Below, piece after piece: positions 50,936 through 60,547 of a stretch of DNA of 64,000 nt. The stretch is taken from the NCBI GenBank assembly GCA_050949725.1, contig JBMNGH010000003.1, positions 159,467-223,466 on the forward strand, read 5' to 3'. A program made the translations under genes and the position numbers. Source of the stretch: JBMNGH01 sp050949725 (GTDB lineage: Bacteria > Bacillota > Thermosediminibacteria > Thermosediminibacterales > Tepidanaerobacteraceae). The notes beneath the pieces were generated by a model. That model was not told the origin of the DNA, ran no database searches, and saw only the letters and a list, made by a program, of their open reading frames with translations. The stretch's first letter is position 1, and every line of letters starts with the position of its first letter.

Positions 50936-52183
50936 TTAGCTAGTTTTTTGAAAGCTTTCAGCAAAATCCTCCAATGAATCAACATCATCTATTATCGGCG
51001 GCTGAATGCTACAACTCGGCGGTAAAACAGGATGCTTGAGCCCATTTCCGGTAATCAAGGCCACAACTGTATCTTTAGGGGTGATAAGGCCTTTGGCTAT
51101 CATCTTTTTTATCCCCATTATTGATACGGCACCGGTAGGTTCGGAAAATACGCCTTCGGCTACCGCAAGCAATACAACCGAATCCCATATTTCCTTTTCA
51201 GTTATCGACAATGCATATCCATTTGACCGTCTGATACATTCCAATGTAAGGGTCCCGTCCTGGCTATAACCTTCCAATGTATCGGCAATACCTGTCGCTA
51301 TTGTGTCGGTATCTTTCAACCATGGTGAAACTTCGCTTTCCCCATTTTCAAAAGCAGTTACAACCGGCGAGCACCGCTCAGCTTGAATCCCGGCCAGTTT
51401 AGGCAGTTTGGAAATAATGCCGTTTTCCTTTAATTCTAAAAACCCCCTCCACAGTCCGACTAAGATAGGACCATCCCCAACGGGTACAATTACCCAGTCG
51501 GGAACTTGCGCGTCCATTGATTGTATTATTTCATATGCTATAGTCTTATTGCCCTCAACGACGTAAGGATTTAAAAAAGTGGTCGTAAGGTTTACCCAGC
51601 CGTATTTTTTCGCAGCTTTTTTCGCAACATGGAAAGAATTGCTATATGTTCCCCTTACCATTACAACGTTAGCACCATATATGATTGCCTGATTGACTTT
51701 GTTTATGGGTGTCCCGACGGGAACTAAGACTAAGGACTTCATTTTGGCTCTTGCAGAATACGAAGCAGCAGATGCCCCTCCGTTGCCTGATGAGGATATA
51801 ATCGTTGTTTTTGCGCCAAACTCGACCGCCTTAGAAACCGCAACGGCCATCGACCTATCTTTAAACGATCCTGTCGGGTTACAACCTTCATTTTTTAAAT
51901 AAAGGTTTTTTAAACCAAGCCGCTCTGCGAGGTTGTGCGATTTGATAAGTGGTGTGTCCCCTTCGCCAAGCGTAAGAAAAGAGTCTTTTTCGACAGGTAA
52001 TAAATCTATAAATCTGGTTATTCCTTTTAACACAGAATCACTTACAGGATAATTGAATTTTTTTTCAAAATTGTTATAGCTGTATTGCACCTGCAAAATG
52101 CCGCCACAATTACTGCAGTTATAAAACTGCTTCAACCCATGGATTTTCCCGCACTTTAGGCACTTCATGTTAATCGCATTCAT
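50936..52183 (-). CDS. Threonine synthase-like PLP enzyme with zinc ribbon
   Basis: A 415-residue fold type II PLP enzyme. It starts with a zinc ribbon (CLKCGKIHGLKQFYNCSNCG), then GEGDTPLIKSHNLAERLG, the cofactor Lys in NPTGSFKDRSMAVAV and the Gly-rich SSSGNGGASAASYSARAKM. This plan is typical of threonine synthase group proteins, which also include other beta- or gamma-replacing and ammonia-lyase enzymes. Lying among an M20 amidohydrolase, creatininase and ABC importer, it is more likely catabolic than part of threonine synthesis; no hom or thrB gene is near. GGAGGG precedes ATG 52183. Confidence 0.82.
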   Translation of the reverse strand: MNAINMKCLKCGKIHGLKQFYNCSNCGGILQVQYSYNNFEKKFNYPVSDSVLKGITRFIDLLPVEKDSFLTLGEGDTPLIKSHNLAERLGLKNLYLKNEGCNPTGSFKDRSMAVAVSKAVEFGAKTTIISSSGNGGASAASYSARAKMKSLVLVPVGTPINKVNQAIIYGANVVMVRGTYSNSFHVAKKAAKKYGWVNLTTTFLNPYVVEGNKTIAYEIIQSMDAQVPDWVIVPVGDGPILVGLWRGFLELKENGIISKLPKLAGIQAERCSPVVTAFENGESEVSPWLKDTDTIATGIADTLEGYSQDGTLTLECIRRSNGYALSITEKEIWDSVVLLAVAEGVFSEPTGAVSIMGIKKMIAKGLITPKDTVVALITGNGLKHPVLPPSCSIQPPIIDDVDSLEDFAESFQKTS

Positions 52184-52212
52184 CTATTAGCCCTCCAGAA
52201 TTAATAACAGCA

Positions 52213-53367
52213 TTATCTTCTTAAGTATCTGTATGAAATCAGTGAATAAATTTTTGCAGCTTCTATAAGATCATTGATCGCCACCCACTCATCTGCTTTG
52301 TGGGCTTGATTTAAACTGCCTGGCCCGAAAATGATTGTTGGGATTTTGAGATAATTTATAAAAAAAGATGCCTCACATCCGGCAGGGAAAGACTTGATAG
52401 CAGGCTTTTTACCCAAAACTCCCTTTACCACATCCGCCATATCCTTTACCAACCTGCTCTCAGGTTCAGAGACCGCTGCCTTTAACTCGGGGTAGCTTTT
52501 GATCGTGACCCTGTGGTCCTCCCCTATCCACTCCCTCAATTCGCGGATTACGTCTTCAGCCGTTTCGCCGGGCAAAAGGCGCCTTTCCATTAGGATCTCG
52601 CATTTATCAGGCACTATATTGACTTTATTACCTCCTCTTATTGTGCCGACAGACAGGCTTGCCTTTCCCAGATATTTATCGACCTTATTGCTAAGGCTTT
52701 TTGCATACCCCCTAATTTCTTTAAGTACATCTGCCATAATGTATATTGCATTTACACCGTTCTCCGGATGGCTTGAGTGACACGATACGCCCTGCGCCTT
52801 AATGCTGACGAGAACAAAACCTCTATGGCCTGTGTTAATATCAAGACCTGTAGGTTCTCCTATTATTGCGGCATCTGCGGAAAGTCTTTTTTTGATAAAT
52901 CCTCTCATGCCTTTGTTTTTACTCTCTTCATCGCAAACGAAAACGAGCGCCAGCCCCTTATTGCTCAATAATCCGTTTTTTGCTATGAATTCAGCTGCAG
53001 CCATCATTGCTGCAATACCGCCCTTCATATCGCAAGATCCTCTGCCATACAGACGACCCCCCACAACTGTGCCGTCAAAAGGCGGATAATTCCATGTCCC
53101 AACAGCAGGAACAACGTCCATATGCCCGCACAATATCATGCCAATCCGGTCGCCGCTGCCTATGCAAGCAATTACGTTCGACCGGCCTTTTTCTATAGCT
53201 TGCACCTCGGTCTTAAACCCTCGTTCCTCGAGCCAATCGGCGATGTAAACGGCAATGGCATGTTCGTTTCCTGGTGGATTCGAGGTGTTAAACCTTATCA
53301 ATTCCCGCAACATCGATACTACTCTGTCATTACATTTAAACCACTGTTTGAGTTTATCGATATCCAT
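52213..53367 (-). CDS. M20 family metallohydrolase (ArgE/DapE type)
   Basis: The 384-residue protein has the M20 metal set: ILCGHMDVVPA (His, Asp), GRGSCDMKGGIAAMM (Asp), CDEESKNKGM (catalytic Glu and ligand) and IGEPTGLDI (Asp/Glu), plus a dimerisation domain from HSSHPENGVNAIYIM. The family cleaves N-acyl or N-carbamoyl amino acids and dipeptides. Next to a creatininase-family enzyme it could release an amino acid from an N-carbamoyl intermediate. Substrate is not readable. Confidence 0.87.
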   Translation of the reverse strand: MDIDKLKQWFKCNDRVVSMLRELIRFNTSNPPGNEHAIAVYIADWLEERGFKTEVQAIEKGRSNVIACIGSGDRIGMILCGHMDVVPAVGTWNYPPFDGTVVGGRLYGRGSCDMKGGIAAMMAAAEFIAKNGLLSNKGLALVFVCDEESKNKGMRGFIKKRLSADAAIIGEPTGLDINTGHRGFVLVSIKAQGVSCHSSHPENGVNAIYIMADVLKEIRGYAKSLSNKVDKYLGKASLSVGTIRGGNKVNIVPDKCEILMERRLLPGETAEDVIRELREWIGEDHRVTIKSYPELKAAVSEPESRLVKDMADVVKGVLGKKPAIKSFPAGCEASFFINYLKIPTIIFGPGSLNQAHKADEWVAINDLIEAAKIYSLISYRYLRR

Positions 53368-53414
53368 ATTACGTCAGACCTGCCTTTTCCAAGAACTTTA
53401 AAACAGGCTTTGCT

Positions 53415-55994
53415 TTAAGAGGATCCCAGACCTGTTGCTCTCTGCATTATTTCTTCCTGTGTCGTCTTTGCCGGGTCTAACTCACCGGTAATCTTTCCCT
53501 CATGAAGAACAATTATCCTGTCACTTACACCGAGTATTTCAGGAAGTTCAGAAGAAATAATAACAACAGCCACCTTGTTTTTAGCAAGATCCTCAATGAT
53601 TTTATGTATCTCGGCCTTTGCCCCCACATCTATGCCTCTTGTCGGCTCATCAAGAATTATGATTCTAGGGTTCCTTGCCAGCCATTTCCCGACGACACAC
53701 TTTTGTTGATTCCCTCCACTCAAATTGCTTACACTTTGTTCATAGGAAGGTGTTTTAATTTCAAGTGCTTCTACGTATTTTTTCGCAATTTCAAGCTCAT
53801 GCACCCTGTCAACCAAGCCCCTATTGCTAATCCACGGCAGTGAAGGCAGCGAAATATTCCCACTTACAGACATAAAAGGAATAAAACCGTCTTTTCTTCT
53901 GTCTTCAGGTATTAAGCCAATTCCGGCTTTTATTGCATCTAGCGGGTTTCTCAGTTGAACAGGATTTCCATCAACAAGTATTTCTCCTTCGTCGTAATTG
54001 TCCAATCCGAAGATGCAACGTACTATCTCGGTCCGTCCTGCACCCATAAGCCCGCTCAATCCAAGCACTTCGCCCTCCCGGACACTGAAGCTGATATTCT
54101 GAAACAAGCCCCTTTTTGAAATATTTCTTACCTCCAACACCACCTTGCCAAGCTCGGCTTTTTCGCGGCTGAATATATCCTTCAGTTCTCTTCCGACCAT
54201 CCACTTTATCAACGTGTTCTCATCAACATCACTTACAGCACTTGTGGCAATATGCTGACCATCTCTTAAAACCGTCACTTCATCAGCTATTTCGAAAATT
54301 TCTGACATGCGGTGAGAAATGTATACTATTGCAATATTCCTATTTTTTAATCCCCTTATCAATTCAAACAGTTTGTTTTTATCTGCCTCACTTAGAGCCG
54401 AAGTAGGTTCATCCATTACAATGACCCACGCATCTGAAGCCATTGCTTTTGCAATCTCAATCATCTGCTGCTGGCCAACAGTTAAATTCCTTACAGGTAA
54501 GTCCACATCGATATCCATATCAAATTTTGATAGGATTTCTTTTGCCATTTTACTCATACCCTTGTTATCAATAAGGAAACTTCCTTTCGTATACGTTTCT
54601 TTGCCGAGAAATATGTTTTGCGCCACCGTGAGTTCAGGAATAAGAGAAAATTCTTGATGTATCACTGCAATCCCGATCTTCTGAGCATCTTGTGGCGAAT
54701 TTATTTCTACAAGATTTCCGTCAATCCTTATTTCTCCACCATCCCTTTTATAGACACCTGCAAGCACCTTCATCAAAGTAGATTTACCGGCTCCATTTTC
54801 ACCTACTAGAGCCATTACATTCTTCCTTTTAATAGTCAAGCTAACATTATCGAGTGCTTTGACCCCTGGAAATTGTTTGGAAATTTCAATTAACTCTAAA
54901 ACCTCTCCTCTTGTATCTGTCGCTTTACTGTCATCATTGTAGGTCAACCTTTCCTGCTCATGCCATATAGTAGTTTCTTTAAGTTTGCTTTTTATCTTAT
55001 CCCCACTTGCGGTTTGTTTGACCTTTCTGACCCTTGTAGAGGCTTCATCTATGAGGACTGCCAGCAGGATCATAATACCCTTTATTACGTACTGCACATA
55101 AGGAGACATATCCATCAACCCAAGACCATTTGCAAGTATACCGACAAGCAGGGCACCCAAAAGCGTTCCTTCGAGACTGCCCTTACCCCCCTTAAGGCTT
55201 GTTCCGCCTAAGACGACCGCAGTAATTATTTCGAATTCCAACCCAAGCCCCGCCCAGGGCTGTGCAGACGTTGCCCTGCCTACTGTAATTATCGCACCAA
55301 GCCCGCAGAAAAGACCGCACAACGTATAGACCAACAGAAAGTGCCTTTCAACAAGTATGCCGGAAGCCTTTGATGCGCTCGGGTTCCCGCCTACTGCATA
55401 AAGCTTGCGGCCGAACGTCATCTTGGTTACAATTACATAACTGGCCAGATATAAAAACACAAGCACAAACACAACCACGGGAATGGATCCAATCGACTCC
55501 TGTCCCAGGTATATAAAAGATTTGTTTAAGACTTCTATACCCGCAGCCCCACTCAATGTCAAGGTAAGACCCCTTGCAAGCGACATTGTTGCAAGGGTGG
55601 CCATAAATGCACTTATATTGTAATAACCTATCATTATTCCATTGATGAGGCCAATAGAAAGCCCCGCCGCAGCCGCTGATATGAACCCGATAAGAGCACT
55701 TCCCGTTTGATTTACAGCTAAAGCGGCTACTGCGCCTGCAAATGCAATATTTGAGCCAACAGAAAGATCAATCCCACCCATCAAAATAACAAATGTCATG
55801 CCTATAGCAACAATTGCAAGAACCGAAACCTGCCTTATCATATTCATTATATTACTGAACTGTAAAAAAACCGGTTTAATACCTGTGAACAAGGCAACGA
55901 GGAGTAAAATAATGGCTATTAATACAATATATCGGAAATATTTTTCCGTTATTATTTTTTTAATGTCAGAAATAGCTTTTTCATTAATTGCCAC
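53415..55994 (-). CDS. Fused ABC permease-double ATPase (RbsC-RbsA fusion)
   Basis: One frame of about 859 residues carries a full RbsC-like permease (about 10-320; AIGMTFVILMGGIDLSVGSN, AVGGNPSASKASGILVERH coupling loop) and then a complete RbsA-type double ATPase (about 365-859). The ATPase has GENGAGKST, LTVGQQQMIEIAKAM and VMDEPTSALSEADK in the first half, GLMGAGRTEIVRCIF and LSGGNQQKCVVGKWL in the second. These are normally separate genes. The linker (KVKQTASGDKIKSKLKETT) is charged and flexible. The GTG start at 55994 has GAAGGGG upstream; the frame extends to 56045 through a hairpin. A lone RbsC permease (57254-58240) is in the same operon, so the channel may be a heterodimer. Confidence 0.85.
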   Translation of the reverse strand: MAINEKAISDIKKIITEKYFRYIVLIAIILLLVALFTGIKPVFLQFSNIMNMIRQVSVLAIVAIGMTFVILMGGIDLSVGSNIAFAGAVAALAVNQTGSALIGFISAAAAGLSIGLINGIMIGYYNISAFMATLATMSLARGLTLTLSGAAGIEVLNKSFIYLGQESIGSIPVVVFVLVFLYLASYVIVTKMTFGRKLYAVGGNPSASKASGILVERHFLLVYTLCGLFCGLGAIITVGRATSAQPWAGLGLEFEIITAVVLGGTSLKGGKGSLEGTLLGALLVGILANGLGLMDMSPYVQYVIKGIMILLAVLIDEASTRVRKVKQTASGDKIKSKLKETTIWHEQERLTYNDDSKATDTRGEVLELIEISKQFPGVKALDNVSLTIKRKNVMALVGENGAGKSTLMKVLAGVYKRDGGEIRIDGNLVEINSPQDAQKIGIAVIHQEFSLIPELTVAQNIFLGKETYTKGSFLIDNKGMSKMAKEILSKFDMDIDVDLPVRNLTVGQQQMIEIAKAMASDAWVIVMDEPTSALSEADKNKLFELIRGLKNRNIAIVYISHRMSEIFEIADEVTVLRDGQHIATSAVSDVDENTLIKWMVGRELKDIFSREKAELGKVVLEVRNISKRGLFQNISFSVREGEVLGLSGLMGAGRTEIVRCIFGLDNYDEGEILVDGNPVQLRNPLDAIKAGIGLIPEDRRKDGFIPFMSVSGNISLPSLPWISNRGLVDRVHELEIAKKYVEALEIKTPSYEQSVSNLSGGNQQKCVVGKWLARNPRIIILDEPTRGIDVGAKAEIHKIIEDLAKNKVAVVIISSELPEILGVSDRIIVLHEGKITGELDPAKTTQEEIMQRATGLGSS

Positions 55995-56016
55995 GCATTT
56001 CCCCTTCTTTCTGTCG

Positions 56017-56054
56017 GAGGGATAGGCGCTATCCAAAAAAAGCACCTATCCCTC
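56017..56054 (-). terminator. Intergenic hairpin after the sugar-type binding-protein gene
   Basis: GAGGGATAGGCGC and GCACCTATCCCTC pair over at least ten bases with TTTTTTT in the loop on the minus strand. No T-run follows, so it is probably an mRNA-stabilising structure or weak attenuator between binding protein and transporter. Confidence 0.6.
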
Positions 56055-56067
56055 TTATGCATTATGT

Positions 56068-57147
56068 CTAACTGTTTGGGCCAAGCTCTTCCTGATATGC
56101 ATCAAATAACCTTATAGCCTCATCAGGTTCAACTATACTCCTGCCTTCAAGTATTCCTGCTTCCTCAAACATCTGAATTGCCTCCGCACTCGCTACAAAA
56201 TGTGTCGGGAGGTATACCTTGTTGTCTACTTGCTCGCCTGTCGCCATCTGATAGGCAACCTTTACATTCCAGTAACCTACCCTCTTTGCTCCGGTTAAAA
56301 GATCACCAATAATCTCGCCGCTCTTTATCCTCTCTGAGGCCTCTATTTCTCCGTCATAGCTGAAAACAGCTATTTCATCCTGTCTTCCCGCAGCTTTGAT
56401 TGCTTCTATAGCCGCAAAAGTAACAGCATCGCTCACGCTGAAGAACCCATCGATTTCGGGATATGTCGTCAACCAATTCTCCATAACTTCCATGCCCTTT
56501 GCAGGATCCCAATCAGCCGGTTGGACCGAAAGCAGGTTCATATCGGGATATTCTGCAAGCCCATCTTTGAAACCCTGTTCCCTCATATCTGAGACATAGT
56601 TGCCGGGGTTACCCACAAGCAGGACAACATTGCCTTTTCCACCAAGATATGTTGCCATCATTTTTGCGAGCATCTTTGTGTCCTCATAGTCATTGTACAG
56701 TGTATTCACGTTATAAGGCGTATCGACAAAATTCCCCATTGTTATGACCTGCACGCCGGCTTCATGTGCCTTTTCCACCACCGGGATAATTCCCTTTGCG
56801 TCAATCGGGTCAATCAGTATTACATCAACTTTTTGCTCAATAAAATTCTCCACCAGAGCGATCTCTTTTTCCAGACTGCCTTCGGCGCTCTTCCACGTAA
56901 TATCTGCTCCATAATCTTCTGCAGCCTTATTCCCTGCCTCCATCATAGCCGCATAAAACGGATGGTTCAGGTCTATCATCACAGCTCCCAGTTTAGGCTT
57001 TGTATCTTCAACCTGTTCAGTCTGCTCAGTCTGCTCTTCTTCACCACCATCATCTTGTTCAGTCGCCTGTTGTCCTCCACAACCTACCAGCAAACCAATC
57101 ACAAGCAAAGTAACCAATAACATTGAGATTAACCTTTTTAATGACAT
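56068..57147 (-). CDS. Ribose-type ABC transporter substrate-binding lipoprotein
   Basis: The 359-residue protein has a lipoprotein signal ending LLVGCGGQQ, an acidic spacer of Glu, Asp and Thr, and a type I periplasmic-binding fold: KLGAVMIDLNHPFYAAMMEA, VDVILIDPIDAKGIIPVVEK and DGFFSVSDAVTFAAIEAIKA. The family binds sugars, and also autoinducer-2 or other small polar ligands. Sugar use is not certain because the neighbours are amidohydrolases. GGAGGGGG precedes the ATG. Confidence 0.9.
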   Translation of the reverse strand: MSLKRLISMLLVTLLVIGLLVGCGGQQATEQDDGGEEEQTEQTEQVEDTKPKLGAVMIDLNHPFYAAMMEAGNKAAEDYGADITWKSAEGSLEKEIALVENFIEQKVDVILIDPIDAKGIIPVVEKAHEAGVQVITMGNFVDTPYNVNTLYNDYEDTKMLAKMMATYLGGKGNVVLLVGNPGNYVSDMREQGFKDGLAEYPDMNLLSVQPADWDPAKGMEVMENWLTTYPEIDGFFSVSDAVTFAAIEAIKAAGRQDEIAVFSYDGEIEASERIKSGEIIGDLLTGAKRVGYWNVKVAYQMATGEQVDNKVYLPTHFVASAEAIQMFEEAGILEGRSIVEPDEAIRLFDAYQEELGPNS

Positions 57148-57253
57148 TTTTCCCCCTCCATGTTTAATATTAAATTGCTACGATCTGCAAACGAAAATGT
57201 TATAAATCACATCCCCCCTTAAAGACCTAAATCAGAATATCTATACTGCTTTT

Positions 57254-58240
57254 TTAATTCCGTTTCCTGTTTACAAAAATAACATCAAAGTATAGTGCAA
57301 TAATTATTATCAATCCTTTTACAACATCCTGCATAACCGAAGGGACGTTTAATATATTTAAGGCATTGCTTATAGAACCCATAATCAGGATACCTATAAA
57401 AGTCCCATGCACTGTGGCCTTACCACCGCTTATACTAGTCCCCCCGATTATTGTGGAAGCTATTGCATCTAGAAGCAGGCTCGAACCGCCTATGTTTGGT
57501 GCCACCATGGAAATGCGCGATATCATTATGATGGCACCTATACCTGTGAAAATACCCGCGAGAATATATATAAAAAGCTTGTATTTTTGCAGATCAACAC
57601 CCGCCAACCTTGCCCCTTCCTCATTTCCTCCCATTGCAAAGGCATAACGGCCGATTTTAGTCTTGTTCAGTATTGTATGACTTACAATACTGACAATAAT
57701 TAATATTACAAAAGGCGTCGGAATCCCCGCTATATTTCCTTTTCCTATGAAATCGATAACACGGCTTCTCAAGAAAACTATCTTGCCTTCTGATACTATG
57801 TATATGAATCCCTGTAATACGGACATCATAGCTAATGTTGCGACAAAAGGCTGGATCTTCAGTCTTGTGATAATGAGGCCGTTAATCAAACCAATTACAA
57901 ATCCCAGTAGCAAAGCTACAAAAACCATTACAATGACGCTGTTTGTCGCACCGAACACAATCCCTGCGACAACACCTGCGAAGGCAACACCTACCCCTGC
58001 CGTAAAATCAATGCCTGCCGTAAGTATTACAAACATTGCCCCGAGGGCAACAATTCCTACAGCCGATACCTGATACATAATATTGCGCATATTGCTTATG
58101 CTGATAAATTTTGGATTTATTACACTTACAACTATTATCAACGCTAGAAATAAAATGAGAGGGCCATAGTTTCTAATGACGTTGTATACTCTCTGCCGTT
58201 TTGAATCTTCACTTAAAGCCAAATGCGGTCTGTTCATCAA
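57254..58240 (-). CDS. Ribose-type ABC transporter permease (RbsC-like)
   Basis: The 328-residue permease has about eight to ten helices, the RbsC motif GAMFVILTAGIDFTAGVGVA and the coupling loop AMGGNEEGARLAGVDLQKYK. It lies between the MoaD gene and the binding-protein gene. The frame opens TTG ATG; GAGGAG lies upstream. It is probably the second half of a heterodimeric channel with the fused permease. Confidence 0.9.
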   Translation of the reverse strand: MMNRPHLALSEDSKRQRVYNVIRNYGPLILFLALIIVVSVINPKFISISNMRNIMYQVSAVGIVALGAMFVILTAGIDFTAGVGVAFAGVVAGIVFGATNSVIVMVFVALLLGFVIGLINGLIITRLKIQPFVATLAMMSVLQGFIYIVSEGKIVFLRSRVIDFIGKGNIAGIPTPFVILIIVSIVSHTILNKTKIGRYAFAMGGNEEGARLAGVDLQKYKLFIYILAGIFTGIGAIIMISRISMVAPNIGGSSLLLDAIASTIIGGTSISGGKATVHGTFIGILIMGSISNALNILNVPSVMQDVVKGLIIIIALYFDVIFVNRKRN

Positions 58241-58269
58241 TCGAGTTCAACTCCTCTTGACATCATCCA

Positions 58270-58548
58270 TCAGCCGCCAAACATTGGCATATAAAAAACA
58301 ACCTCATCCTTGTCTTTTAATACAGTAGAAATATTTGCCGCTTTGCCATTTACAAGCACCTGGACCTTAAGCACTTTTTGTTCATCATCAAGAATATGAT
58401 CTATCAGTTTATTATTATGTCTGGCATCTAGTACGCTAATCAAATTTAAAACTGTATGATCTGCCGAATTAATCTCTATTGTTTCACTTGCAACACCTGT
58501 AAAGGTACTCACAAATCCTAAATATTTAACCGTATATCTATTTTTCAT
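58270..58548 (-). CDS. MoaD/ThiS-like small sulfur carrier protein
   Basis: A 92-residue beta-grasp protein ending FYMPMFGG, with VQVLVNGKAANI in the core. Its start overlaps the stop of the AOR gene upstream, so the two are coupled. The double-glycine end fits a thiocarboxylate sulfur donor for the tungsten-pterin cofactor. Confidence 0.85.
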   Translation of the reverse strand: MKNRYTVKYLGFVSTFTGVASETIEINSADHTVLNLISVLDARHNNKLIDHILDDEQKVLKVQVLVNGKAANISTVLKDKDEVVFYMPMFGG

Positions 58549-60446
58549 CTGTCATAACCCTCTATCCAATTCAGATCCAGTTCTTTTATCTTAGCTGCTG
58601 TGGGATTGCCATCACAGGAATCCCATCCTGCCATTTCGTAGTATATTTGCTTTGCCCTATTGAATTGTTCCATGTCAACCTTGTGCCCTTTAGACGGCCC
58701 TCTTTCAAGCGGCTCAAAAAGACGTTGGGGCAAGATATCAGCTTCGGAGGTAAACCCCTCGCGGGCATTGAATATTCTCATCATATTCGTCTTTCTCTCA
58801 CCGGTCTTCATCAATTCCCATTCTGTCACATTCCAGCCTGTTACGGCTTTTACTACTTCGGTCAGATATTCTAAGTCGAACAAAAATGCCGTCCCGTATC
58901 CGTATACACAAACTGACAAACTGTCCATGAGACTGAAATACTGTTGTGTATAATAAATCATTTTTACCTTTTCATCTCCCAGGTCAAGTGAAGATACCGG
59001 GTTGTAAAGCCCATAGCCCTTCATCTTGTCAAGTATTACTTTTGGAGTTTCAGGGGTGTACGCCGGATCCTGGTCTGTGCAAACATGATCTGCACCAAAG
59101 GGGTTTACGGCATAGACAAGAGCGAGCCCCCTTTTTACCCGGGGCATATGAGCAGGAAGGGGGTTACCCTTTACATGCATCGCATATTTTTCGGCTCCAT
59201 TGCCTATCTTTTTAGCGGCATACATCGGGCCTTCTGCCAGCAAATTACCGATACCTTCCCGACTGGCTATTTTTTGTATCATAGGAATCAAGACATCTTT
59301 GTTGCCAAATCTCAGATCTAATCCATCGGTATCCCGCTTTGTCAGTATACCGTTTTCATAACATTCCATAGCAAACGCTATCGATGAACCGATGGAAATC
59401 GTATCAATGCTGTGCTTGTTGCAAAGTTCGTTCGCTTTTGCGATTATCCTCAGATCGTCTATTTCAAGATATGAGCCAAGTGATGCCACAGTCTCATATT
59501 CCGGTCCCCCGTACTTCGGGTCGACCTCATAAGGCTCATTAGTTGCAACGACCCTCTTGCACCCTACAGGGCAGAGATAACACCGTTCGCTCTTTATGAA
59601 AATTGTATCCCTCATCTTTTCAGCTGTGATATTTTCATATTTGTCGAATACGCCTGAAGAAAAATTCCGGGTAGGAAGACCCCCTGCAGCTTGTTGGTAA
59701 ACAAGGCCCGAATTCGTCCCCAGTTCCTTAAGCCCTATCATGTTTTGGTTCTTGTTCATTAGCTCCCCGGAAAGCCTGCTTATTTGCTTTAGCCTGTCTT
59801 TGTCATACCAATCTAGATTTCCTTTATCACCTCTTACGGCTATTGCCTTTAGTTTTTTCGAACCCATGACAGCACCCATACCCGTCCGGCCTGCTGAATG
59901 CTTTCTCTCATTGATTATGCAAGCATATTTGACCAGATTCTCGCCGCCTAATCCTATCCCGGCAACTCTTATTTTTTCGTCACCATTTTCTTTGCGTATG
60001 GCCTCTTCCGCCTCACCTGTTGTCATACCCCACAGGTGCTCTGCGGATTTAATTTCAACTTTTCCGTTATTTATAAATATGTATACAGGTCTTTCTGAAA
60101 CACCTTTGACAACTACCGCATCAAAACCCGCAAACTTTAGTTCGGGAGCCCACCACCCTCCACCTTGTGCATCACCTATTCCCCCAGTTAATGGAGATTT
60201 TGCATTGGCGCTGAACCTGGAAAGACACGGTGCTGGTGCGCCTGTTATGACACTAGGGGATAGTGCCAGAACATTGTCAGGCCCTAAAGGATCGGCGTTG
60301 ATAGGTATATCCCTGAGACAGTAGTATGTTCCTAATGCGCTTCCACCTAAATACTTTCTGTAAAATTTTTGGGTAGGTGTCTCAACAGTTATTTTTTTAG
60401 TCGTAAGATTTACATACAAGATCTTTCCATTGTATCCAAAAGGCAC
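58545..60446 (-). CDS. Tungsten-type aldehyde:ferredoxin oxidoreductase (second copy)
   Basis: A 633-residue AOR with KYLGGSALGTYYCL near the start, GGWWAPELKFAGFDAVV, AGRTGMGAVMGSKKLKAIAV, CYLCPVGC and the distal Cys in DSLSVC, and NPFGADHVCT. It is clearly diverged from the copy at 37291-39204, having WW in the pterin loop and CYLCPVGC in place of CYSCIINC. It has no Fe-S or FAD partner genes in its operon, so it probably uses free ferredoxin. It is coupled to a MoaD gene and lies upstream of a ribose-type importer. GTG start with GGCGGTGG upstream. Confidence 0.9.
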   Translation of the reverse strand: MPFGYNGKILYVNLTTKKITVETPTQKFYRKYLGGSALGTYYCLRDIPINADPLGPDNVLALSPSVITGAPAPCLSRFSANAKSPLTGGIGDAQGGGWWAPELKFAGFDAVVVKGVSERPVYIFINNGKVEIKSAEHLWGMTTGEAEEAIRKENGDEKIRVAGIGLGGENLVKYACIINERKHSAGRTGMGAVMGSKKLKAIAVRGDKGNLDWYDKDRLKQISRLSGELMNKNQNMIGLKELGTNSGLVYQQAAGGLPTRNFSSGVFDKYENITAEKMRDTIFIKSERCYLCPVGCKRVVATNEPYEVDPKYGGPEYETVASLGSYLEIDDLRIIAKANELCNKHSIDTISIGSSIAFAMECYENGILTKRDTDGLDLRFGNKDVLIPMIQKIASREGIGNLLAEGPMYAAKKIGNGAEKYAMHVKGNPLPAHMPRVKRGLALVYAVNPFGADHVCTDQDPAYTPETPKVILDKMKGYGLYNPVSSLDLGDEKVKMIYYTQQYFSLMDSLSVCVYGYGTAFLFDLEYLTEVVKAVTGWNVTEWELMKTGERKTNMMRIFNAREGFTSEADILPQRLFEPLERGPSKGHKVDMEQFNRAKQIYYEMAGWDSCDGNPTAAKIKELDLNWIEGYDR

Positions 60447-60547
60447 TAAACCACCGCCTTTACATTTTTGGGTTAATTTCCTTCTGTTTTACCAAGTTAC
60501 CTAGCTTTGATGCCTCTTAATCCGGTACATTAATCAGCTTTTTTCGC

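Noticed and set aside
50936..52183. Biosynthetic threonine synthase
   Set aside because: No hom or thrB gene is near and the operon is catabolic in character; kept as threonine-synthase-like only.
59740..60324. 194-codon plus-strand ORF
   Set aside because: It is the antisense shadow of the second AOR gene; the minus frame has the full family motifs.
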